From Ensifer adhaerens (GTDB taxonomy: Bacteria; Pseudomonadota; Alphaproteobacteria; Rhizobiales; Rhizobiaceae), in NCBI RefSeq assembly GCF_002007205.1, contig NZ_LAZS01000011.1, positions 186,001 through 250,000 on the forward strand: a stretch of 64,000 nucleotides of DNA. The letters are read 5' to 3'. Each line of letters opens with the position of its first letter. Within the stretch, counting starts at the first letter, position 1. Made by a program: the position numbers and the translations under genes. Below, in pieces: positions 54,012-63,217 of the stretch. The notes beneath the pieces are model-generated. The model made no database searches. It was not told the origin of the DNA and saw only the letters and a program-made list of their open reading frames with translations.

Positions 54012-56225
54012 TCACATCGGCATCGGCGTCGAGGGCGGCCCGCGCCTGTGACCCGTCAGCGCTGCCTGCAGGATATCGTCGGAGAGATGCGCGACATCGG
54101 CGTCGGTGGCACCATCCTCCCCGTCGTCCGACGACAGTCCGCCGGCCGCACCTTCGGCCGGGTGCTTGTCGAAGCCGGGAATGAGGCTGTTCATGATCGC
54201 AAAGACCATCGCCTGGTCGCCGAGCTCGGCAAAAAGCTTCAGCCGCGCGAACATCTCCTTGAGCGTCGCCAGGGGCACGGCGTTCGGGATCGCACCGAGC
54301 ACGCCCGGAATGGGTGAGCTTATGCGTTGCTCACCGCTGTCGAACAGCTCCTCGTAGAGCTTCTCGCCGGGTCTGAGACCGATGATTTCGATATCGATGT
54401 CCTTGCCCGGGGTAAGTCCGGCAAGCCGGATCATGCGCTTGGCGATATCGATGATCTTGATCGGCTCATTCATGTCCAGAACGAAAATCTCGCCTTTGCC
54501 GATTTCGCCTTCCAAGCCGTAGGCCGACGCCTGCAGCGTCAGTTCGACAGCTTCGCGAATGGTCATGAAGAAGCGCGTCATGCGGGGATCGGTAACGGTG
54601 AGCGGCCCGCCCTTGGCAATTTGCCGCTTGAAGAGCGGGATCAGCGAGCCGCTGGACCCGAGCACGTTGCCGAACCGAACGGTCATGAACCGCGGGCCGG
54701 CGCCCTTCTTGAGGCAATGAAGGTCGAGCGCCTGGCAATAGAGCTCGGCCAGCCGCTTGGTCCCGCCCATCACGCTGGTCGGATTGACGACCTTGTCGGT
54801 CGAGACCTGCACCATTGCCTGCACCTTGTACCGACGCGCTGCGTTGGCGACGTTCATCGTGCCGATCACGTTGGTAAGCACGCCCTCGCATGGGTTGAGC
54901 TCCACCATCGGCACATGCTTGAGCGCGGCGGCATGGAAGACAAGTTCCGGCCGATAGCGCGCAAAGACGTCGTTGACCCGATTGGCCCGGCGCACATTGC
55001 ACAAGTTCGCGGTCCGCTTGACGCCCGGATAGCGTTCGCCGAGCTCCATGTCGATCGCGTAGAGATTGTATTCGCAATTCTCGACCAGAATGAGCTCGGC
55101 CGGTTCGCGCGCGGCCACCTGCAAGGTCAGCTCGCTGCCGATCGAACCGCCAGCGCCGGTGATCAAGACGCGCCGGCCGCGGATCAGGCGAAGAATCGCC
55201 TCGTTGTCGAGGGCAGCCTGCGGACGCTCCAGAAGATCCGTCAGTTCGATCGAGCGCAGCTCGAAACGGCTTTCCTGCTTGGCGCTCTTGAGTTCCGTGA
55301 TCTGCGTCAGGCGCGATACGGTCATGCCGCGCGCTTCAGCGCGCCGCACCACATCCTCCGCTCCGTCGCCGAACGCCGAAAGCGCTTCGGTGAAGACGAG
55401 ATGACGCGGCATCTGTCCGCTCTCGGCAAGCTCGCAGACCACACGGTCGAAATCGCTGAGCGCACCGAGGATCGGAATCCCGCGCAGCGTCATGTCCGTA
55501 TGCTCGGGCGTCGCCTCCAAGCAGCCGACCGGCTTATGGTTGCAATGCGGATCGCGACGGAGTGCTCGGAGATAGAGATCGGCCGCATGGCCACTGCCGA
55601 CGAGCAAGGTCGGAATCTGGTCGACATTGCCCTCGGCGACCGGCTGCCGCCGTGTCGGCCGCAGCACCAGTTCGTCGAGCCGGAAGCTCAGCCTCGAGGC
55701 GGAAAGAAACGCGGTCAGGAGAAGCGCCTCGAGCGGCACGACGCTGCGCGGCATATCCTGAAGGCGATTGGCGAAGAAGGACATCAACACCAGGGCCGCC
55801 GAGCTGATCAATACGGCCTGGAGGATCGAACGCAGATCCGAGACGGAACAATACCGCCAGTCGCGGGCGTACAGTCCCGCAATCGGAAAGGCGATCGCAC
55901 AGGCCAGAAGGTATCGCGGCCCGGTGGCGGCCAGCGCCCAGAAGAGCTCCGGCCGCGACGACATGCCGTCGAAGCCATAGCGCAGGAAAAAGGCGGCCAC
56001 GAGCGCCAGGCCAGCCGACGCCAGGTCCATGGCGTAGAGCGTGCGCGAACGACGAACCTGCTTGACCGAGGATACGGCCGTTTTGGCCGCGAGGCGCAAA
56101 AGCGCGCGTCCGACGGCGGCAAACCAGGTGAAGATGGTGAGGAACCTTGCCCAATATCTCGCCATTGACGGCGGAGATGGGGCGACGGCTTGCGTGGGCT
56201 GGGCAGCGGCCTCGTTGCGATGCAT
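54012..56225 (-). CDS. Membrane-bound nucleotide-sugar dehydratase/epimerase (WbpM/CapD type)
   Basis: A 737-aa inner-membrane enzyme of the large FlaA1/WbpM class, typically a UDP-GlcNAc 4,6-dehydratase or C-6 dehydratase starting synthesis of rare amino sugars. Four to five hydrophobic segments fill about 85-210; a domain at 220-360 follows. The SDR domain opens with VLITGAGGSIGSELTLQVA and has VQVSTDKVVNPTSVMGGTKR, where Met replaces the usual catalytic Tyr, as is normal for this class. ATG 56225 follows AAGGGT and is preferred to 56306. It heads the cluster of two GT4 genes. Confidence 0.9.
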   Translation of the reverse strand: MHRNEAAAQPTQAVAPSPPSMARYWARFLTIFTWFAAVGRALLRLAAKTAVSSVKQVRRSRTLYAMDLASAGLALVAAFFLRYGFDGMSSRPELFWALAATGPRYLLACAIAFPIAGLYARDWRYCSVSDLRSILQAVLISSAALVLMSFFANRLQDMPRSVVPLEALLLTAFLSASRLSFRLDELVLRPTRRQPVAEGNVDQIPTLLVGSGHAADLYLRALRRDPHCNHKPVGCLEATPEHTDMTLRGIPILGALSDFDRVVCELAESGQMPRHLVFTEALSAFGDGAEDVVRRAEARGMTVSRLTQITELKSAKQESRFELRSIELTDLLERPQAALDNEAILRLIRGRRVLITGAGGSIGSELTLQVAAREPAELILVENCEYNLYAIDMELGERYPGVKRTANLCNVRRANRVNDVFARYRPELVFHAAALKHVPMVELNPCEGVLTNVIGTMNVANAARRYKVQAMVQVSTDKVVNPTSVMGGTKRLAELYCQALDLHCLKKGAGPRFMTVRFGNVLGSSGSLIPLFKRQIAKGGPLTVTDPRMTRFFMTIREAVELTLQASAYGLEGEIGKGEIFVLDMNEPIKIIDIAKRMIRLAGLTPGKDIDIEIIGLRPGEKLYEELFDSGEQRISSPIPGVLGAIPNAVPLATLKEMFARLKLFAELGDQAMVFAIMNSLIPGFDKHPAEGAAGGLSSDDGEDGATDADVAHLSDDILQAALTGHRRGPPSTPMPM

Positions 56226-56827
56226 GCGACACCCTTCGATCCATAGAGCGCCATTCAACCGCCGCGCCGAAAACGGACGGACGAATGATGCTCTTTGAGA
56301 CGTCATGTCTCGTTGAAATTTTTTGGAATAAACTTCTGATACCCGTCAGATCATACAAAGTTACCTGAAATTTATTTCATCTATGCACTGATATACGCTT
56401 TGGTCTTTGCAATGAAATACGCCAATTTCCCCGAAACTCTCGCATGTCAAAAACCGCGTGTAAATTATCTTTTCGTTTTATCGGGAGCAATTTACCTAAT
56501 TAACTTAGAACTCAATAGTATTACTGCTTATTTATCTATAGCCCATAAGGATTAATTACGAGAATCGGACGGCTTCCGTAGATGGGCAGAGATCTTCAGA
56601 AAATCTAGGAATACCACAATTTCTCATAGTATAAACTGAAACATCCTCAGTTTATCTATGCGTACCTTTAATAAACGTGAATGCCGCTTGGAATAATAGA
56701 AATAAATACTCTCTCGAATACATCGGTAAAATCTTGGCCGCCTTGCCAGGTACGCCGATGTCCGCGGCCCTCAACCTTGCCGTCGGCCCTGTGCCATTGC
56801 ACGTTTCGCAGACAGATTTCCCGCCGA
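56226..56827. other. AT-rich intergenic region between the dehydratase and type I secretion genes
   Basis: About 600 bases without a gene. Bases 56330-56690 are exceptionally AT-rich for this genome (for example TTTACCTAATTAACTTAG) and include the dehydratase promoter on the minus strand. Such tracts are favoured sites for H-NS-like silencing proteins (MucR/Ros in rhizobia). Nothing coding was recognised, and the 3' end of the HlyD-type gene shows no clear terminator. Confidence 0.5.
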
Positions 56828-58150
56828 TCATTCCCCGGCGAAGGCGCGTCGATAGGAATCGGAGATCGGGCGCACCAGGTACTCAAGGAAAGTACGGTCG
56901 CCGAGTTCGATGAACGCATCGATCGGCATGCCCGGATGCAACTGCTCCATGCGCACGCCCGCCGGCAGGGGCATATCCAGGCGCAACACCGCGCGATAGT
57001 AGGGCTCCCGGGTCGCGGGATCGGTCAGGCGGTCGGCCGAGACGTGCGCAACCGTCGCCGAAACTTCCGGCGTCAGGCTGGCGTTGAGCGCCGAGAGGCG
57101 AACCCTGGCCGCCTGCCCGACATGAACGACGTCGATGTCGCGCGGGTTCAGACGGGCATCGACGACCAGATCCCCTGTGGGCAGGATCTCCATGATCTTC
57201 TCGCCGGGGCCGACGACGCTGCCGACGGCGTTGTAGACCGAGGCGACGACAACCCCATCGACCGGTGCCTTGACGACGGTGCGCTCGAGTACCCGGCGTG
57301 CCGCCTCTACCTGTTCTTCCACGTCCGCAAGCCCCGTCTTCACCTCGTTCATCGCGGTCACAGCCTGCTCGACGCGCTGGGTCTTCAGCCGTTCGATCTG
57401 TTCACGCGCCTCTGCGACTTGCGTACGGCTCGACGAGGATTCCGCCTGCAGCATGCCGACCTGGCCGAGCAGGTCCGCTTCGACCCGCAGGAGCTGGGTA
57501 TATTCCGTGCGGTTCGTCAGCCCCTTTTCGAGCAGGGCGAACTTCCGTTCCGCTTCGCTGCGCACGATCTGCGTCTGCTTTTCGACCGCCGCCTTCTGGG
57601 CCGCCAAACCGTCGAGCGCATCGTTCAGGCTTTCGACCCGCTGTTGCAGGATGACGGTCTCGGAGGTGAAGCGGGCAAGCCGGCTTTGAAACTCCTTGAC
57701 CTGCTCTTCGGTCAGGTCGCGGCTGGCCGCCGACATCGTCGCCGGCGCATTGCCGATCGCGATCGTCAGATCCCGCCGTCCGTCCCGTTCGGCGGCAAGG
57801 CGCGCCTCCCGCGCCTTGAGCGCAACCCATTGCTTGGCGAGACGGTTGAGCTGGGTGCGCGCCACGGTGTCGTCGAGAACGACGAGCGTCTGGCCTCTTG
57901 CGACGGCATCACCCTCGCGAACCGCAATCTCGCTGACGATCCCGCCTTCGAGATGCTGCACCAGGACGTTTCGGCCCGAGGCGGTAATGGTGCCGGCAGC
58001 GACCGAGGCCCCGGAAAGCGGCGCCGTTGCCGCCCAATAGCCGAAACCAGCCAGGATCAAGGCAAGCGTCCCATAGCCGAGCCGGGCAATGAACCCGGTA
58101 TCGGTCGCAATCGACTCCCGCCATGATCGCCGCGCGTCCGACGTCCTCAT
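56828..58150 (-). CDS. prsE: Type I secretion membrane-fusion protein (HlyD family)
   Basis: The periplasmic adaptor of a type I secretion system, linking the ABC exporter to a TolC-like outer-membrane channel. A single membrane segment (YGTLALILAGFGYWAATAPL, about 25-44) is followed by ASGRNVLVQHLEGGIVSEIAV (lipoyl-like half), a long coiled coil (about 110-280) and VVKAPVDGVVVASVYNAVGSVV with the C-terminal beta domain. 440 aa is typical of PrsE/PrtE. It overlaps the ABC gene by four bases. No outer-membrane component is encoded in the window. Confidence 0.92.
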   Translation of the reverse strand: MRTSDARRSWRESIATDTGFIARLGYGTLALILAGFGYWAATAPLSGASVAAGTITASGRNVLVQHLEGGIVSEIAVREGDAVARGQTLVVLDDTVARTQLNRLAKQWVALKAREARLAAERDGRRDLTIAIGNAPATMSAASRDLTEEQVKEFQSRLARFTSETVILQQRVESLNDALDGLAAQKAAVEKQTQIVRSEAERKFALLEKGLTNRTEYTQLLRVEADLLGQVGMLQAESSSSRTQVAEAREQIERLKTQRVEQAVTAMNEVKTGLADVEEQVEAARRVLERTVVKAPVDGVVVASVYNAVGSVVGPGEKIMEILPTGDLVVDARLNPRDIDVVHVGQAARVRLSALNASLTPEVSATVAHVSADRLTDPATREPYYRAVLRLDMPLPAGVRMEQLHPGMPIDAFIELGDRTFLEYLVRPISDSYRRAFAGE

Positions 58151-59928
58151 GGCCGCTCACCGGTTCTGCCGGGCAGGAACGTGGAGATGCTCGCGGGCGG
58201 CAAGTTCGACGGCCGCTTGGGGGCAGCGGCCTTCGTCGCCCGGTTCGCCCGATCGGACTGCGCGCGGCGCGCCACCTCCTCCGTCGGGCCGAAATCCTCG
58301 ATCCTGCCATTCTTCATCACCAGGATCCGGTCGCAGGTTGTTGCGATCGAAATGCGGTGCGTGATGATGACGACCGTAACGCCGCGTGCCTTTGCATCTT
58401 GCAGCGCCCGCCCGAGTGCCGCCTCCCCCTCGCTGTCGAGGTTGGCGTTCGGCTCGTCGAGAACAAGAAGGCGCGGGGCACCGTAGAAGGCACGTGCAAG
58501 CCCGATGCGCTGCCGCTCGCCGCCCGAGAGGTTGTTGGAACCAGGCCCGATCAGGGTCTGATAGCCCTTCGGCTGCGACAAGATCAGATCATTGGCATGA
58601 GCCGCGCGCGCCGCTGCGACCACCGCCGCGTCGGCCGCGTCCGGCTCGAAGCGGGAAATATTGGCGGCGATCGTGCCCGGCAGCAGCTGCACGTCCTGCG
58701 CCAGGTAGCCGATGAGGCTGCCGAGCTGCGCCGTGTCCCAGGTTCTCAGATCGGCGCCGTCGATGCTGATCGTGCCTGCGGTCGGCGCAACCGCTCCGGT
58801 GAGAAGCCTTGCAAGCGTCGACTTGCCCGCCCGGCTCGGCCCGACCACCGCGATGCTCTCACCCGCGGCGATGGTGAAATTCAGCCGCTTCAGGATCGGC
58901 TCGGGATCGGCCCCGGCGTCCGGCGAGACGTAAAGGAGGTCACGCACGGCAATATCGCCGGCGGGGTCAGGAAGGAGGAGCTTGCGGCCATCGGCATTGC
59001 TAGTCTCGGTCGCCTTTTCGAGCCGCTCCCAGGCGCTGCGCGCCTCCATCGCCTGCTTCCAGATCCCGACCAGTTGATCGAGCGGTTGCAGAGCCCGGCC
59101 CGACAGGATCGACGACGCGAAGATCATGCCGGCGGTCATCTGCCCCTTCAGGACAAGGGCCGCACCAACGGCGAGGATCGCCATCTGCAGGATCATTCTG
59201 ACCGACCGCGATATGCCGCCGAAGATGGCGTTGACGACGAGGCTTCCGTCTGCGGCCGCGGTCGCGGCGGCAAACTGGCGGCCCCAGACCTCACCGACAT
59301 TGCCGGTCATGCCCATGGCGCGCACCGTCTCGGCATTGCGACTGAACATCTGGGCCGTGAGATTGGCGCTGGTGATCCGCTCCTGCGCGAACTGCGACGA
59401 CTTCTTGTTCATGGACTGATTGAGGAAAACCAGCGACAGGATCACGATGGCGCCGATCGTGGTCATCAGAAACAGCAGCGGATGCAGGAGATAGAGTAGC
59501 GCTGCGAACACCGGCGAGAACGGCAGGTCGAAGAGGGTCGGCGTGCCGCGTGAAGCGACGAAGCCCCTGACGGTCGCAAGATCACGCAGCGGCTGGGTGT
59601 CCCCCGGCTCTCGTCCGGTTGCCGCGACCACCTTTGCGAAGGCCGTCGCCCCAAGTTCGCAGTCGAGCTTGGCCGCCATCCGGACCGCATAGATCGCCCT
59701 GATCACATCGACCAGGCCGAGGAATGCGAAGGCAAGGAACGCGATAATCGTGAGATAGACGAGCGTTTCGATGCTCGAAGAGGGCAAAACGCGGTCATAA
59801 ACCTGGATCAGGAACAGGGGCGAGGTCAGCGCCAGGACGTTGACGACCGTCGAGAACAAGCCGAGATCGATTACGCTGCGCCGGAACGCAGAGCGTAGAC
59901 TGCCGCTTCTGATTCTCTTGTCTGCCAT
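58147..59928 (-). CDS. prsD: Type I secretion ABC permease/ATPase
   Basis: A 593-aa fused membrane and ATPase exporter of the PrtD/PrsD type that secretes RTX proteins from the cytoplasm. The N-terminal half contains about five hydrophobic segments (20-280) and LPFSPVFAALLYLLHPLLFLMT. The ATPase has Walker A GPSRAGKST (363-371), signature LSGGERQR (467-474) and Walker B LLVLDEP (487-493). There is no C39 peptidase domain, in agreement with a C-terminally signalled substrate. Divergent from the RTX gene at 60180, its evident substrate. Confidence 0.93.
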   Translation of the reverse strand: MADKRIRSGSLRSAFRRSVIDLGLFSTVVNVLALTSPLFLIQVYDRVLPSSSIETLVYLTIIAFLAFAFLGLVDVIRAIYAVRMAAKLDCELGATAFAKVVAATGREPGDTQPLRDLATVRGFVASRGTPTLFDLPFSPVFAALLYLLHPLLFLMTTIGAIVILSLVFLNQSMNKKSSQFAQERITSANLTAQMFSRNAETVRAMGMTGNVGEVWGRQFAAATAAADGSLVVNAIFGGISRSVRMILQMAILAVGAALVLKGQMTAGMIFASSILSGRALQPLDQLVGIWKQAMEARSAWERLEKATETSNADGRKLLLPDPAGDIAVRDLLYVSPDAGADPEPILKRLNFTIAAGESIAVVGPSRAGKSTLARLLTGAVAPTAGTISIDGADLRTWDTAQLGSLIGYLAQDVQLLPGTIAANISRFEPDAADAAVVAAARAAHANDLILSQPKGYQTLIGPGSNNLSGGERQRIGLARAFYGAPRLLVLDEPNANLDSEGEAALGRALQDAKARGVTVVIITHRISIATTCDRILVMKNGRIEDFGPTEEVARRAQSDRANRATKAAAPKRPSNLPPASISTFLPGRTGERP

Positions 59929-60179
59929 ACTGCAACGACACCGGTTCCAGGAACTTGAGTGGGGCCGTATCGATGGAATTGTTCCCCGCTGTCAACCTGC
60001 CGAGGGTTGAGTGGATACTATATACCTGTTGTAGCGGTTGCTTATAGATGCTATTTTAGACCCCCACCATACAACGCGATAGATCACAGTTTTCACACGC
60101 TCCGGTCGCTTGCCGTTCTTGCGCGGCGGTCGGTAAAAGCAACGGCGCGTATTCTGCCCCACTAATAAAGGATGGAAAC

Positions 60180-61370
60180 ATGATCGTTAAGGGAAGACCC
60201 GTAGCTGACACGCTTTATGGCACGAACGTAGCTGACAACATTTATGGATATGGCGGCGACGATAGCCTTTGGGGCTATGCCGGTGACGACTATCTCGACG
60301 GTGGAGATGGAAACGACCGGATGTACGGTGGCGACGGCAACGACTTCTTCAAGGCCGGTCCAGGCGACGATTATGCTGAAGGCGGGGTCGGCAACGACTC
60401 CTTCGACGGTGGCATCGGCAACGACCACTTCGTAGGTGGCCTCGGCAACGACATATTCGACGGCGAAGACGGTGACGACACCCTCGACGGCGGCGATGGT
60501 CACGACACCATGCTCGGCGGTACCGGCAACGATACCTTCTACGGCGGCGCCGGCGAGGAATATATCGACGCCGGCGCGGGTAACGACATCATCTATGCCG
60601 GCGACGGCAATGACGGCTTCGTCAACCGTATCAATCCGGCGACCGGCAAGGTGACGCAGCAGGCCGTCGGCGGTGGTGCCGGCGACGACTACATCTACGG
60701 CGAGGGCGGCAACGACGCGCTCAAGGGCCAGTCCGGCAACGACCACGTCTATGGCGGCATCGGCGATGACCGGGTCGACGGCGGCGACGGCGACAATTAT
60801 CTCGACGGCGGCGACGGCAACGACATCCTCGATTCCGAAAATGGCATCGACGAGGCCCACGGCGGTGCCGGCGCCGACAGGATCAGCGTCGGCGCGGGCA
60901 ACGACCTCGTCTATGGCGACGGCGGCAACGACTACATCAGCGGCGAAGACGGTGTCGATACGCTGAATGGAGGCGATGGCGATGACCAGTTCTATGGCGG
61001 CTCGGGCAACGACACGATCCGCGGCGATGCCGGCAGAGACACGCTCATCGGTGACGCGGGCTCGGACCTCCTATGGGGCGGCGCCGACGCCGACCGCTTC
61101 GTGCTCAAGGGCGCAGGCGCACTCGACGGCCAGGACACGATCATGGACTACCAGGATGGTCTCGATCGCATCGTTCTGGAGAAACTCGGCGTCACCCGCT
61201 ACGCCAACACCGGAGGCCCCGGCACGGTGTTTGCCTATGACGACCCGAACGGCGACGTGATCCTGAAGGCACAGGATTCGGCCGGCCACGCCTTCTCGAT
61301 CGTCGTCGACGATCCGAACGGGACGCTGTCTGCCGCCAACTTCAGCGCAACAGACTTCGTCTTCGCATAA
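60180..61370 (+). CDS. RTX calcium-binding repeat protein, type I secreted
   Basis: A 396-aa extracellular protein made almost wholly of about 30 glycine/aspartate nonapeptides (GGXGNDXXX, for example GGDGNDRMYGGDGND) from residue about 15 to 300, which bind calcium in parallel beta-rolls after secretion. One interruption (about 144-158, NRINPATGKVTQQ) divides the repeats. The last 90 residues form the secretion region, ending DFVFA, an acidic-hydrophobic tail typical of ABC-exported proteins. There is no signal peptide and no enzyme or adhesion domain. AAGGATGG precedes the ATG. It resembles NodO- or Rap-like proteins in design. Confidence 0.92.
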   Translation: MIVKGRPVADTLYGTNVADNIYGYGGDDSLWGYAGDDYLDGGDGNDRMYGGDGNDFFKAGPGDDYAEGGVGNDSFDGGIGNDHFVGGLGNDIFDGEDGDDTLDGGDGHDTMLGGTGNDTFYGGAGEEYIDAGAGNDIIYAGDGNDGFVNRINPATGKVTQQAVGGGAGDDYIYGEGGNDALKGQSGNDHVYGGIGDDRVDGGDGDNYLDGGDGNDILDSENGIDEAHGGAGADRISVGAGNDLVYGDGGNDYISGEDGVDTLNGGDGDDQFYGGSGNDTIRGDAGRDTLIGDAGSDLLWGGADADRFVLKGAGALDGQDTIMDYQDGLDRIVLEKLGVTRYANTGGPGTVFAYDDPNGDVILKAQDSAGHAFSIVVDDPNGTLSAANFSATDFVFA

Positions 61371-61376
61371 GAACCT

Positions 61377-61409
61377 TGGCCGCGGACGCGTTCAGGCGCT
61401 CCGCGGCCA
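61377..61409 (+). terminator. Hairpin terminator after the RTX gene
   Basis: TGGCCGCGGA and TCCGCGGCCA form a perfect 10-bp stem around a 13-base loop, seven bases after the RTX stop. A T-rich tract follows only after about 12 bases, so it may be a weak intrinsic or Rho-dependent end. Confidence 0.6.
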
Positions 61410-61456
61410 CTACACCGTTTGGTTTTGCTTCCATATGCAGGCAACCCGCCGGAACC

Positions 61457-62155
61457 TTATCCGGAAAATGCCCTGCCGGCGTGGAACGATCGCAGCGCAT
61501 CATCCAACTCTCCGAAATCGGTGATCCGTGCCGCGGCCTGGTGGGCCGTATCCGGTGCCGGCATATCGTGGACCCGCGCCTCGCGCGCCACCATCACGGT
61601 GTGCCACCCGCGCCGGCGTGGCGTCACGAAATCCTTCACCGGATTATCGGCGATATAGACCAGGTTTTCCGGACCGACCTCAGCCCAGGCCTCGATCGTT
61701 TCGAAGGCCCTGGCATGCGGCTTCCAAAATTCTCGTCCCCAGCTATCGGTGAAGATCACGAGATCGACCAAAGCTTCGAGCCCTAGCGCTTGAACCTTGG
61801 CTCGTTGCGTTGCCGCCGGCCCGTCGGTGATGATCGCTCGTCGACTGGTCCGGGGCCGCTCCAGATAAGACCGGGCATCGGCCGCGAGCGCAATTGTCGG
61901 CGCGTGGCCGCGATAGACGGCGACCAGTTTTGCGACCAGCTTCGGATCGTACCCGAAGCCCATTGCAGCCAGCGCCTCGTCGAAGACCCGCCCGCGGTGC
62001 CCGGCGGCGAACGCCGCCTCGCAATGAGCGGCGAACGCCTTAACTCCAGCATGCCTGGACAGCCAGGCGTCGACGGCCCTGAAGCCGCTTGCCGCAAAAT
62101 CTCGCTCCAGATAGAGCGTGTCGTCGAGATCGAAGACAAGCACCTGCTCGCCCAT
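61457..62155 (-). CDS. HAD-family hydrolase
   Basis: A 232-aa HAD phosphatase. Motif I is VFDLDDTLYLERD (Asp9, Asp11), motif II AIITDGPAATQRAK, Lys in EFWKPHARAF and motif IV VYIADNPVKDFVTPRRRGW. The cap region (about 18-85) marks a C1-type small-molecule phosphatase such as those acting on sugar phosphates. ATG 62155 with AGAGGAT is preferred; it lies four bases after the ATP-grasp stop, so the two are translated together. Substrate unknown. Confidence 0.85.
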   Translation of the reverse strand: MGEQVLVFDLDDTLYLERDFAASGFRAVDAWLSRHAGVKAFAAHCEAAFAAGHRGRVFDEALAAMGFGYDPKLVAKLVAVYRGHAPTIALAADARSYLERPRTSRRAIITDGPAATQRAKVQALGLEALVDLVIFTDSWGREFWKPHARAFETIEAWAEVGPENLVYIADNPVKDFVTPRRRGWHTVMVAREARVHDMPAPDTAHQAAARITDFGELDDALRSFHAGRAFSG

Positions 62156-62159
62156 CCGC

Positions 62160-63131
62160 CTATCCTCTGAAGATCGCCGCATCGTATCGCAGCATCAGCA
62201 CGCCTTCACGCCAGTTGTCGTGCGCCGTTCTCGGCAACTCCGCCACTTCCTCCAGGAGCCATTGCGCAAACGTGGCGCCGGCATGGTCTGCAAGCGGATA
62301 ACCTCCGCCGAAGCGGGCGTTGATTTCGATCACCCGCGGGCCGGTCAGCCGATCGTCCATGACCTGAAAACAGAACGCGCCGCGCAGGGCCGGCAACGCC
62401 CGCAAGATGCCCTCGGCCATGGCACGGTGGGCCGGATGGCGCTCGGTTATACCTTTTTCGACCTCCCCTGCCCGAATGCGCAAACGCCGATGCGAAATGA
62501 CCGAGAGCAGTTCGCCACGGTCATCGACGAAAGCGTTGACCGTATGTTCCGGGCCATCGAGGTATTGCTGCAGGATCATCGGCTCCGATGTCGTCTCGGG
62601 CAGATCGGCGGTTGAGCGCACCATGCTGATCAAGCGGCTCGCGCTTCCGGCGTTGGGCTTGAGAAACAGCGGCCAGTCCCAACGGGAGAGCTCGCCGCGA
62701 ACCTCCTCCAGCCGTCCGGTGCGTGGGACCGGGACCCCCACCGCATCGAGCACGCGCATGGTTTCGAGCTTGTCGCGCACGACGTCGATGACAGGCGGCG
62801 GACTGACATGCACCCGGCAATCAAAGCGCACGAAATCATCCGCTGCTGCCGCCAGCGGCACCAGTTCCGGATCGATCGTCGGGACGAGCAGGCGCGCACC
62901 ATGCGTCCGTGCAATCTCGGCCAGGCGGGCCGTGAACTCCGGGTCGTTGTAGGCCGGCACCGCAAAGGCCCGGTCGGCCACGGCACAGGCCGCACTCAAG
63001 TCCGGATCGAGGTCGCAAGCCAAGACCTGGAGGTCGATGTCCAACGCCCGAGCGGCGCGACGAAAGCACTCGATCAGGCCGACGCGTCTTCCCGCGGAAG
63101 AGACCAGGATCTTGAACGACCGGTACGCCAT
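62160..63131 (-). CDS. ATP-grasp domain protein (carbamoyl-phosphate-synthase-like)
   Basis: A 323-aa ATP-grasp ligase. The N-terminal Rossmann-like part KILVSSAGRRVGLIECFRRAA is followed by LVPTIDPELVPLA, the ATP-grasp core (DWPLFLKPNAGSASRLISMV, MILQQYLDGPEHTVNAFVDD) and FCFQVMDDRLTGPRVIEINARFGGGYPL with metal-binding Glu and Asn. Such proteins join a carboxylate to an amine or activate carbamoyl groups, often in glycan or antibiotic pathways. Neighbours (formyltransferase upstream, HAD downstream) suggest modification of an amino sugar; the substrate is not known. Confidence 0.85.
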   Translation of the reverse strand: MAYRSFKILVSSAGRRVGLIECFRRAARALDIDLQVLACDLDPDLSAACAVADRAFAVPAYNDPEFTARLAEIARTHGARLLVPTIDPELVPLAAAADDFVRFDCRVHVSPPPVIDVVRDKLETMRVLDAVGVPVPRTGRLEEVRGELSRWDWPLFLKPNAGSASRLISMVRSTADLPETTSEPMILQQYLDGPEHTVNAFVDDRGELLSVISHRRLRIRAGEVEKGITERHPAHRAMAEGILRALPALRGAFCFQVMDDRLTGPRVIEINARFGGGYPLADHAGATFAQWLLEEVAELPRTAHDNWREGVLMLRYDAAIFRG

Positions 63132-63217
63132 ACACGCCTTCTCCTTGATGTGACGAGGGAACGGGATCGTTCCTGGTCTCGTCTGATCGAACCCAGCAAT
63201 ATCGACTTGCCCCGTCT

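Noticed and set aside
54327-56168. 613-codon plus-strand frame opposite the WbpM-type gene
   Set aside because: Exact antisense of a well-supported SDR-containing membrane protein; no motifs of its own.
60162-60860. Minus-strand Val/Ala-rich frame across the RTX gene
   Set aside because: Its periodic sequence is only the reverse reading of the RTX repeats.
60244-61260. DNA-level tandem repeats in the RTX gene as a CRISPR or satellite array
   Set aside because: The periodicity is 27 bases in frame and encodes calcium-binding nonapeptides, with no conserved repeat/spacer structure.
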